A stretch of 7,193 nucleotides of DNA from assembly GCA_016209665.1 (NCBI GenBank), contig JACQVT010000532.1, positions 1 through 7,193 of the forward strand. The letters are read 5' to 3'. Made by a program: the position numbers and the translations under genes. This DNA comes from Planctomycetota bacterium (lineage in GTDB: Bacteria > Planctomycetota > Phycisphaerae > UBA1845 > PWPN01). Below, one piece after another: positions 1-6,073 of the stretch. Positions within the stretch are counted from its first letter, which is position 1, and each line of letters opens with the position of its first letter. The notes under the pieces are model-generated. The model was not told where the DNA came from. It made no database searches and worked only from the letters and a program-made list of their open reading frames with translations.

Positions 1-2537
1 GTCGGATCGAGCACGATCTCGATGACGTCCTCTCCCGCGGGCCACAGATCGTCGTAGGTCACCTGGTTGCTGCGGGTGATGATGCGTGCGGCCAGTTGGT
101 TGTCCTGGCAGTTGAACGCCAGGTACAGGGCGTCGTTGTCCCGGCCGGCGAAGACGATGGTCGGTTGCGACGGTGAGTCGGGACTGGCGCGGCCGACCTT
201 GGGTGAGTCGAGGGCTCCGACCAGAACGAAGTCGCCCGCGGCATTGTTCGTGGCCAACGGCCAATCGGTGAGCCGGCCGTCCATCACGACCGGCGAGACG
301 AGGCGCTGGGCGGTCAGGGTGCACAGTCGGGCAGCCAGGTCGGCGGGCTTGCCCCCGCGCGGCGTGGCCTCGATCCCAAGGTTCACGATGCCGTCAAGGT
401 TAGTAGGGATGGAGGCGGCCAGGGCCTCGACCGCGCGCAGGGTGGTGCGCGTGGGACGCAGTTCCTCGATGGGGGAGGGCGCGGTCGGGGCTTCCCAGCC
501 GCTGGGCAGCTCGCCAAACGAAAGCGCGCCGCTGTAGGCCGCCCGGGTGGCGTTGAAGGTCACCACGGTTGCCTGGATGGTAAGGGGGTGTTCGCCCCGC
601 TGCGGGTCCAGCCGCACCCGCGCGCCCTCGACGCAGGTATTGATCCGGCGGACGCCTTCTACGTGTCGGCGCCAGTCCAGCCGATGGGCGAAGTCGATGG
701 TCGCCTCGTCGACGGCCGGCTGCGAGGCCGCGGGCCGATCGGCGGCCTCCATGGCGGCGACGATTTCCCCAGCCATCAGCGAGCGGGCGAGTTCCCAGGC
801 TGCCGGGTCGTCGACCCAGCCATCGGGCCGCGAGTCCAGGAAATGCTCGCCGTAACAGCCGGTCCCGCCGAAAGCAAACAGGTCGGCGGCGATCAGGTCG
901 GCAACCGCCGGTCGCTGGTTTTGCTTCAACAGCCACAGGTACTCGTAGTCCTGGACGCCGCGAAGGATTCGCTTCAGGCGGATCGACGGCACCGGATGGT
1001 CGAGGCCGTAAGGCTTGCCCGGCCACACCAGGACGCCCGGACTCACCGCCTCAGTCACTTCGCCGGAGTCCGGCCATTCGATGATTCGGGGCAGGAAGAT
1101 CGCTTCGCAGCCGAAGCGACGGGCCTGCCAGGCCAGACTGCGGGCGTGGACCGCTGGGGCGATGACCGACAGCGAGCCCGAGAACGGCGGTCGATCGGGT
1201 TGCAGCCAGGTCCGCTTGCCGGCGGCGCGAAGAGCGGCAAAGGTTTCCTCGTCGGCGACGCGGGTGGGCGGGGCCCAGATGCCAACAAACTGGCCCACGT
1301 CCTGGTACCGGTCGTCCACACAGCCAAACGGCTTAAGCGGCTGGGGTGACAGATCGCAGACCAGCGATAATCGAGTATCGGCCCGTTGGATGATGCCGCC
1401 CAGCCAGGCGAACTGACTGTAGGCCGACGCCGCTCCCGCGGCGGAGGGGGGCGGGATCCACACGAAGTGCCGGTCCAGCCAGCGACGGTCATGAAAGTGC
1501 GTGACGCATTGCCGCAGATACTCCACCAGCATCTGGGCGTAGGCGTCGGACCCCCATCCGCCGTACAAGTCCGGGGCGGGGTTGCGCTCGTTCACCGGCA
1601 TCGGCCAGGCCATGGCCGGGATGCGGTTCTCGATCGCGGTGCCGTCGAGGACGCCGCTGACCAGCCGGTCGTAGTCGGCCCAGTCGAGCTGGAGCCGGCC
1701 CTGCACGTCAAGCTGTCGGGCGGGCTGCACGTCGGTCACCATGGCACTGCAGCGATGCTGGTGAAGCAGGCGGATGGTCTCGTCCAGGATGCGGACGGCC
1801 TGGGGCCAGGCCGGATCGTCCGACGCCAGCCGCTGCGGGGCGTAGGGACGGCCCGCGACCTCCAGGTGCCGCTGGAGCAACCGCGATGAGTCGATTCCCG
1901 CGACGACCGCGAGATGCTGCGTTTGCGGCAGCGAGAACGGATGGACAGTCAGCACCAGGTCGAGGCGGATCCGTTCCTGCGAGGCGAGTGTCGCCTGGAT
2001 CGTTGAGCGGTAGATGCCGGGCTCGCTGCCCGGCGGGACCCGGACGTCGACCCAGACGGCCTCGCACTCACCGAGGGGCACCGGCAGGGGCAGGCCGCCC
2101 CGCGGTGCCGACAGCGGCACCAGGACGTCGGGAAACGCGCGCGGTTCCCGTAGATGGGGCGTCAGGCGGAGGTACCAGGACGGGTAGTCCGCCACCGGTA
2201 TCCGCAGCTCGCGGTAGAGCCGGACGTGGTCGGCGGCCCGGATGGCGCGCTCCTGCTGCCGCAGGTCTTCGATCGTGATGTCGCTGACGGCGGGCCGGCC
2301 CGACTCCCCTCGGAACGCCAACTGGAACGCCACCGTCTCGTTCACGGCGCATTCCAGCCGGACCGTGCGGGCGGTGCCGCTGAAGACTTCGTTCTCGAGG
2401 TCGGGCGCCGCCTGGGGCAGCAGGACGGCCGAGTCGGGCACCGCCCAGATCTGCACCCCGCCGGGCGCGGCGAACCATTGACCACAGCCGACGACAAAGG
2501 GAACCACAGCCAGCAGGAAGGCACGCGGAGGCTTCAA
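1..2537 (-). CDS. DUF4091-type glycoside-hydrolase-like lipoprotein with C-terminal CBM9/DOMON-like domain (3' end outside window)
   Basis: This frame is open without a stop from a TAG at 2585-2583 down to base 1, giving at least 845 residues. I chose the TTG at 2537 because it gives a lipoprotein signal: residues 1-18 have a basic start, a hydrophobic stretch and a VVGC lipobox with Cys18. A GAGAA lies 8 bases upstream. Residues about 25-200 resemble the beta-sandwich N-terminal part of DUF4091 proteins (VWVDVRVPPGSEPGIYRS, then VHPFSLP). The middle should form the barrel-like part. Around residues 512-535 is the DUF4091 hallmark PSIRLKRILRGVQDYEYLWL. From about residue 750 (VVMDGRLTDWP, then DNDALYLAFNCQD, then GEDVIEIVLDP) the protein looks like a CBM9/DOMON carbohydrate-binding domain, which continues past the window edge. 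By inference it acts on or binds polysaccharide outside the cytoplasm. No substrate can be named. It follows a broken esterase-like lipoprotein gene by about 45 bases, so the two were probably co-transcribed. Confidence 0.85.
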   Translation of the reverse strand, partial: MKPPRAFLLAVVPFVVGCGQWFAAPGGVQIWAVPDSAVLLPQAAPDLENEVFSGTARTVRLECAVNETVAFQLAFRGESGRPAVSDITIEDLRQQERAIRAADHVRLYRELRIPVADYPSWYLRLTPHLREPRAFPDVLVPLSAPRGGLPLPVPLGECEAVWVDVRVPPGSEPGIYRSTIQATLASQERIRLDLVLTVHPFSLPQTQHLAVVAGIDSSRLLQRHLEVAGRPYAPQRLASDDPAWPQAVRILDETIRLLHQHRCSAMVTDVQPARQLDVQGRLQLDWADYDRLVSGVLDGTAIENRIPAMAWPMPVNERNPAPDLYGGWGSDAYAQMLVEYLRQCVTHFHDRRWLDRHFVWIPPPSAAGAASAYSQFAWLGGIIQRADTRLSLVCDLSPQPLKPFGCVDDRYQDVGQFVGIWAPPTRVADEETFAALRAAGKRTWLQPDRPPFSGSLSVIAPAVHARSLAWQARRFGCEAIFLPRIIEWPDSGEVTEAVSPGVLVWPGKPYGLDHPVPSIRLKRILRGVQDYEYLWLLKQNQRPAVADLIAADLFAFGGTGCYGEHFLDSRPDGWVDDPAAWELARSLMAGEIVAAMEAADRPAASQPAVDEATIDFAHRLDWRRHVEGVRRINTCVEGARVRLDPQRGEHPLTIQATVVTFNATRAAYSGALSFGELPSGWEAPTAPSPIEELRPTRTTLRAVEALAASIPTNLDGIVNLGIEATPRGGKPADLAARLCTLTAQRLVSPVVMDGRLTDWPLATNNAAGDFVLVGALDSPKVGRASPDSPSQPTIVFAGRDNDALYLAFNCQDNQLAARIITRSNQVTYDDLWPAGEDVIEIVLDP

Positions 2538-2582
2538 GGTGCCGTTCTCTATACTGGCAAGCGACGCCGCCCGCAACTCGTG

Positions 2583-3115
2583 CTACATGTTCGATCGCAG
2601 AAACCGCAGAATATCCTCGCGGTGGTCCTGCACGTGGGAGGTGACCCACATCGAACCCCAGAAGTGCGCCGCCCCCGGCAGCTCAAGGTACTCGTGTACT
2701 GCCCGCCCTCGGGGATCAGCCGGTAGTCGATCGACGCGGCCAGGTAGCCCTGCTCGGCCAGGTCCGCCGCCCAGTCGGTCATGTACGCCCGCTCGCCGTA
2801 GAGCCAGAACCCACCATGCGCGAGGACCAGCGCAGGAAGTGGCTTGTCCGCCTCCGCTTGGCCGATCGCTTGTGACGAAGACGCCGGGTCGCCACGGCGA
2901 GCGGGCCGGAACACGTCCATGACCAAGATGCGATCGTCGCGGGAAACGAACGGCCGGCCGAACTCGATCGAGACCTCCAACCCCCGATACCGCCCCGCCA
3001 CCGGCAGCAGCTCAACCATGTTCTCCCCCGGCCCGCCGCAGCCCGCGAACGTCGGCATGACAATCGCCAGCCCGAGCATGGGGTGGAGACGGCGACGCAT
3101 CGGTCGACGTGTCAT
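2583..3115 (-). pseudogene. Alpha/beta-hydrolase (BD-FAE/carboxylesterase-like) lipoprotein gene with internal deletion and frameshift
   Basis: The ATG at 3115-3113 follows GAGGAAGTG, a plausible ribosome binding site. The N-terminus is a lipoprotein signal (basic residues 3-9, hydrophobic stretch, TFAGC with Cys26). Residues 94-104 read PALVLAHGGFW, the HGG oxyanion-hole motif, and residues 121-135 (EQGYLAASIDYRLIP) match the next strand of esterase-family hydrolases. After Gly138, near base 2702, the family sequence continues only in another frame: from base 2699, VHEYLELPGAAHFWG with the catalytic-His motif GAAH, then a C-terminal helix and TAG at 2585-2583 (38 codons). The distance from HGG to the His is about 50 residues, whereas about 150 is usual, and no GxSxG nucleophile motif is present. 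So roughly 100 codons, including the nucleophile Ser, are missing and the two ends are out of frame. As written the product cannot be an active hydrolase. Read straight through, the first frame runs on to a stop at 2549 as unrelated sequence. An assembly error at the junction is the alternative. Confidence 0.75.
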
Positions 3116-3396
3116 CACTTCCTCGCGTTCCCGACCAAGGCTTTGCTCAGGCCGCCCGCGAGGTGGTCCAGGCCGCCCAGACCCGCCGCCAGCATCTGAT
3201 CGCGAATTACAGCCGGCTCGTGGACCAGGCCCCCTCGCTCCGCCAGCCGCTGGACCGAGCCTTCCCGAACCTCTTGCGGCGCCCATGACGGACCGACAAC
3301 GAAGCCGTCTCTCTCCTGTTCCTTCTCCTTGGAAGTGACACATGGTACTAACGCGCGGGAAACGACGGCTGAGTCGCCTCCCTGCTTTCGGGCCAC
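3061..3396. other. Segment with coding character on both strands; probable gene remnant of unclear direction
   Basis: Two overlapping frames in the same codon register both look protein-like. On plus, codons from about 3121 to the TGA at 3286-3288 read as a helical, Ala/Gln/Arg-rich tail (AREVVQAAQTRRQHLIANYS, then LDRAFPNLLRRP) with no convincing start; its frame is closed upstream by a TGA at 3058. On minus, an ATG at 3396 opens 93 codons ending with TGA at 3117-3115, overlapping the hydrolase ATG as TGATG, an arrangement often seen in coupled genes. I slightly favour the plus reading as the tail of a lost gene, because the peptide looks like an amphipathic helix and its third positions are strongly G/C. 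I recognise no family for either reading. Confidence 0.3.
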
Positions 3397-3728
3397 GGAG
3401 GCACCGGCTTCGATTCGCCGGGATGCAGTCCTCCCAGGTGCTTGATGATGTTCCCATACTCCGAATGGGAGACAGGATAGCGTAGTTGGGCCTCGCCAAT
3501 TGCTCCGCTGGGGTCCTCAGCCCGGAGCATGAGGATGATCGTTCCGTCTTCACTCATCGTGGCCACGCCCACGTGATCATCCTCGGCAAAGGCCGCGTGG
3601 TGAGGGGCGCAAGAGGTCGCTGGCGGAACGTGGGACCTCGCTTGATCCCGGTGCTCGGAGGTCGAATCTCGGCAGGAGTAGCTCAGACCAGACCCGACGA
3701 GAACCAGCCAGGGCACGGTCCGGTACAT
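3348..3728 (-). CDS. Small hypothetical exported protein, KPVPPWPE family
   Basis: From the ATG at 3728 this is a 126-residue protein. I chose this start over a GTG at 3773 because it begins directly with a short signal-like segment (hydrophobic residues 5-18, then Cys20). The -3 to -1 residues SYS are a poor lipobox, so lipoprotein status is uncertain. The body has a conserved-looking core at residues about 61-108: SEDGTIILMLRAEDPSGAIG, then an RYP..HSEYGNIIKHLGGL segment and a closing ESKPVPPWPE. I do not know a named domain for it, but similar small proteins with a DGTI..LRAE motif and a KPVPPWP ending seem familiar from planctomycetes. The last 15 residues extend beyond the point where the neighbouring paralogue tail stops. 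Codon third positions are less G/C-biased than in the large flanking genes, suggesting weak selection or a different history. Function unknown. Confidence 0.6.
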   Translation of the reverse strand: MYRTVPWLVLVGSGLSYSCRDSTSEHRDQARSHVPPATSCAPHHAAFAEDDHVGVATMSEDGTIILMLRAEDPSGAIGEAQLRYPVSHSEYGNIIKHLGGLHPGESKPVPPWPESREATQPSFPAR

Positions 3729-3804
3729 CCGCCGGGAAACCTTTGCTTTGCACGGACTCTCGTGAACTCCCACGCCCTGATCTCCAAAGCTGAATCGGCT
3801 GCCG

Positions 3805-3900
3805 TCATTTCTCTGGCCAAGGCGGTACCGGCTTCACCTCATTGGGTTGCATCTTTCCGATGTGAGCCAGGATTTCCGCGTACTGTGGGTGGGTTGGTAC
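3805..3900 (-). pseudogene. C-terminal remnant of a second KPVPPWPE-family protein
   Basis: In the frame ending with TGA at 3807-3805, codons from 3900 encode HPQYAEILAHIGKMQPNEVK followed by PVPPWPEK and stop. This matches the C-terminus of the neighbouring protein at 3348-3728 at about 15 of 28 positions, including the whole KPVPPWPE ending, so the two are tandem paralogues. Upstream of about 3900 the frame no longer resembles the family: the DGTI..LRAE core is absent and the sequence instead continues an unrelated protein in another frame. Only the last third or less of the gene survives. It lies 76 bases before the ATG of the intact paralogue. Confidence 0.65.
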
Positions 3901-3902
3901 GC

Positions 3903-4065
3903 ACCTCTGTAACAGAGTTCCTGCAAACCACGATGCGCGTGCCCTGGGCCTGCAATCGCCGCAAGATATGCTCCGGGAGCCGGGCGAGTTCTTGAGCGAC
4001 GAGTTGTGCGTCGGCCTCGTCTGCCGTTCCTGGAAAAGTAGAATGTCCCCTTTGTATGGCCGGGG
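3903..4065 (-). pseudogene. Fragment of an unidentified protein, possibly lethal-factor-like metallopeptidase family
   Basis: One minus frame, opened after a TAG at 4069-4067, reads TFPGTADEADAQLVAQELAR at about 4040-3980 and then LPEHILRRLQAQGTRIVVCR, NSVTE. It has clear amphipathic helix and strand character and G/C-rich third positions. The pattern of a helix, LP.H.L..L...G.RIVVCR.SVT resembles the start of planctomycete proteins related to the anthrax lethal-factor-like metallopeptidase group. That is a recollection with low confidence, and the zinc-binding HExxH region is not present here. After about base 3903 the frame turns into out-of-frame paralogue sequence and stops at 3841-3839. 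No ATG begins the frame, so both ends look lost or the start is a rare codon. Confidence 0.4.
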
Positions 4066-4214
4066 GCTAAACTGTTACAAACAGGAAGCCTCGATATTTT
4101 CGCCCTGCCGCGGACGGGGGGCAATTACGGCGGCCGGTTGTCTCGGATTAATGGCATGTGAATCGAAACCGTACAGGCCGGACAATAGGCGACGGGGCGT
4201 GGCCATGACTGGTG

Positions 4215-4236
4215 GCACAGTCGCCCTTGACTGTGC
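4215..4236. repeat. Perfect 8-bp hairpin repeat (GCACAGTC / GACTGTGC)
   Basis: GCACAGTC at 4215-4222 and GACTGTGC at 4229-4236 are exact reverse complements around a 6-base loop, GCCCTT. There is no T-tract on either side, so it is not an obvious intrinsic terminator. Its form, a short perfect stem in an intergenic space, fits the dispersed hairpin repeats that I associate with planctomycete genomes; copy number cannot be judged from one window. Confidence 0.65.
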
Positions 4237-4352
4237 GTTCTGAGTCCCGCGAACCCAGCCGAGGGCTTCGGTCGTGAACTCAGCCGAACGGCGGCTGGGC
4301 CACACGGCCGCCACAATACTCTGCCACGCCCCATCTGGGGGAAGATCGCTCA

Positions 4353-4381
4353 TTGACGACCTCGCCGACGGTCGATATGGT
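4353..4381 (+). promoter_or_regulatory. Sigma70-like promoter for the radical SAM gene
   Basis: TTGACG at 4353-4358 and TATGGT at 4376-4381 are separated by exactly 17 bases and match the -35 and -10 consensus well. Transcription would begin near 4388, leaving an untranslated leader of about 120 bases before the ATG at 4510. No competing gene lies between. Confidence 0.45.
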
Positions 4382-4509
4382 AAGAGTGCTTGGTTTCCTT
4401 CAGGGTGGCTGTGTTCGGGCGCGGTCAGTCCACCCCGGTCGCATGACTTGAATCAGGCCCTCCTGTCGGCGGCAACGAATATCGCGTCCATGACAGGGAC
4501 CTCTGCGAT

Positions 4510-5991
4510 ATGCGTATAGCGTTGATCAACCCCGTGGCACGGCGGTGCCAGGGGTATCACACCATTGGGAGCAAGATTCCCCAGATCGGCCTGCAGGTGC
4601 TGGCGCAACTGACCCCCAAGCCGCACACGGTCGAGACCATCGACGAGGTTTTCGGGTTCGATGCGTCGGATTCGCTGATCCGCCGGGGCCGGTTCGATCT
4701 GGTCGGCATTACCAGCTACACCAGCGGGGCCACGCGAGCGTACGAAATTGCCGCCCAGTGCCGTCGTGAGGGCATCCCGTGCATCATGGGCGGGCCGCAC
4801 GCTTCGGCCCTGCCGGACGAGGCCGCCCGGCACTTCGACTCGGTCGCCGTCGGCGAGTGCGACACCATCTGGGCGGAGATCATCGACGATGCCGCCAGCG
4901 GCAGGCTCAAGTCGCGTTACACGGGCCGGTTGGCCGACATCGACCGGGCGGGCACGGGCCGGGCCGCCCAGCACCTCCAGCCGATCAACGGCGCCTACGA
5001 CGTCTCCAGCATCCAGACGTCCCGCGGTTGCCCGGTCGGCTGCGAGTATTGCAGCGTCACCAAGTTCAACGGGGCCCCCATCCGCCGCCGCGACATCGGC
5101 GACATCATCGAGGAGTGGAACACCACCATCAAGCCGTTCGTATTCGTGGTGGACGATAACTTCTTTGGCGTGGGGCCCAAACACGCCGAATGGGCCAAGG
5201 AACTGCTCCGCGAGATCATCAAACGGGGCAAGCGCCGGCTGTGGTTCAGCCAGACGACCATCAATATGGGCGAAGATGAGGAGGGCCTGCGGTTGGCCTA
5301 CAAGGCCGGCTGCCGGGGCATGCTCATCGGCTTCGAGACGTTCAATCAGGAAAGCCTGCAGCAGTATCACAAGGGCATCAACCGCAACAACCTGCACCGC
5401 TACAAGGAACTGGTCGACGGCTTCCACCGGGCGGGCATCAGCGTGTTCGGGGCGTTCATCATCGGGGCCGACCAGGACGACGAGCAGACCGTCGCCGACA
5501 CCGCCCTCCAGTCCGTCAAGCTGGGCATCGACACCATCCAGATCACCAACCTGACGCCGCTGCCCGGCACGCGGATGTACGACCGCTTCATGGAGGAGGG
5601 TCGTATATTCGCCACCAGCTACCCATCAGACTGGGAGCGCTACACGTTCGTCGAAACGGTCTACCATCCCAAGAAGATGTCCGCCCAGCGGCTGGACGAA
5701 GCCATCTACGAACTGCGGCACTTGGCCGCCAAGACGCCGTGGGTCTGGCTGAGAACGTTGCGGACGATGTGGATGACCCGCAGCATCACCAGCGCCCTGT
5801 TCATCCACGGCATGAACAAGGGCTGGAAGCGCATGGCCAAGATCCAGTTGCCCAAGGACACCGCCCGGTTTGGCTATACGCCGACGGAGAACGCGCGGAC
5901 CCGCAAGATCCGGGATGCGTTTCGCCTGTCGCTCTCGAAGTACAACCCCCTTACCCCCGCGGTTCCGGTCTCACAGACGGCGGTGGTGTGA
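4510..5991 (+). CDS. B12-binding-domain radical SAM protein (BchE/HpnP-like superfamily), function unknown
   Basis: A complete 493-residue protein from ATG 4510 to TGA 5991. AGGGA about 11 bases upstream is a modest ribosome binding site. Residues 1-130 form a Rossmann-like cobalamin-binding-type domain (MRIALINP start, FDLVGITSYT at 62-71, GGPHAS at 94-99, VGE at 114-116). It lacks the DxHxxG motif, as is common in the BchE-like group. The radical SAM core begins at SIQTSRGCPVGCEYC with the CxxxCxxC cysteines 174, 178 and 181 that would hold the 4Fe-4S cluster. Further family landmarks are VVDDNFFG at 213-220, LIGFET at 272-277, a GAFIIGADQDD stretch at 314-324 and NLTPLPGT at 347-354. Such enzymes bind S-adenosylmethionine and usually methylate or rearrange unreactive carbons. 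The substrate cannot be read from sequence. It lies 82 bases before mqnA on the same strand. No step of the known futalosine pathway needs it, so any link to quinone synthesis is only inference. Confidence 0.88.
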   Translation: MRIALINPVARRCQGYHTIGSKIPQIGLQVLAQLTPKPHTVETIDEVFGFDASDSLIRRGRFDLVGITSYTSGATRAYEIAAQCRREGIPCIMGGPHASALPDEAARHFDSVAVGECDTIWAEIIDDAASGRLKSRYTGRLADIDRAGTGRAAQHLQPINGAYDVSSIQTSRGCPVGCEYCSVTKFNGAPIRRRDIGDIIEEWNTTIKPFVFVVDDNFFGVGPKHAEWAKELLREIIKRGKRRLWFSQTTINMGEDEEGLRLAYKAGCRGMLIGFETFNQESLQQYHKGINRNNLHRYKELVDGFHRAGISVFGAFIIGADQDDEQTVADTALQSVKLGIDTIQITNLTPLPGTRMYDRFMEEGRIFATSYPSDWERYTFVETVYHPKKMSAQRLDEAIYELRHLAAKTPWVWLRTLRTMWMTRSITSALFIHGMNKGWKRMAKIQLPKDTARFGYTPTENARTRKIRDAFRLSLSKYNPLTPAVPVSQTAVV

Positions 5992-6028
5992 CGAGGTTTT
6001 TGAAACCCTGAAACCCCTGACCGGTGGA

Positions 6029-6058
6029 GGTGCCCAGGGATGCGAATCCCTGGGCTCC
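6029..6058. repeat. 12-bp hairpin between the radical SAM gene and mqnA (CCCAGGGA / TCCCTGGG)
   Basis: Bases 6029-6040 pair with 6047-6058 over 12 positions with a single T-T mismatch, around the loop TGCGAA; the inner 9 bp are perfect. No T-run follows, so a rho-independent terminator is unlikely, though it could stabilise the end of the upstream transcript. It resembles the dispersed hairpin repeats recalled from planctomycetes and is different in sequence from those at 4215 and 6654. Confidence 0.7.
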
Positions 6059-6061
6059 GAC

Positions 6062-6067
6062 TATAAT
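6062..6067 (+). promoter_or_regulatory. TATAAT box just before mqnA, possible leaderless start
   Basis: A perfect TATAAT lies so that transcription beginning 7 bases downstream would start at the A of the mqnA ATG (6074), which has no ribosome binding site. That arrangement fits a leaderless mRNA. No -35 element is visible at the right distance, where the hairpin sits, so this may be chance. Confidence 0.3.
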
Positions 6068-6073
6068 GCCGGG

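Larger units (their letters stand above)
4066..4509. other. Gene-free divergent intergenic region with hairpins and a rightward promoter
   Basis: No frame here has a convincing protein. It separates minus-strand remnants from the plus-strand radical SAM gene. It contains a perfect hairpin (4215-4236), a looser inverted repeat (CCCAGCCG at 4254-4261 against CGGCTGGG at 4292-4299, 30-base spacer) and a sigma70-like promoter (4353-4381). About 120 bases of probable 5' leader follow the promoter; I see no riboswitch or leader peptide in it. Confidence 0.6.

Noticed and set aside
588..1349. 253-codon plus-strand open frame
   Set aside because: Antisense shadow of the DUF4091 gene, which is continuous and has recognisable motifs across the same bases.
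3285..3338. 17-codon frame starting ATGA-overlapped with the plus-strand remnant stop
   Set aside because: Too short, proline/serine-rich, and the frame it would follow is itself doubtful.
4075..4353. 92-codon minus-strand open frame in the intergenic region
   Set aside because: It runs through the hairpin repeat and promoter, has no ribosome binding site and no protein-like pattern.
4453..5427. 324-codon open frame on minus opposite the radical SAM gene
   Set aside because: It mirrors the codon bias of the radical SAM gene, whose motifs are unmistakable; the antisense protein shows no family features.
6029..6058. Intrinsic terminator after the radical SAM gene
   Set aside because: The stem is strong but no T-tract follows, so I list it as a repeat.
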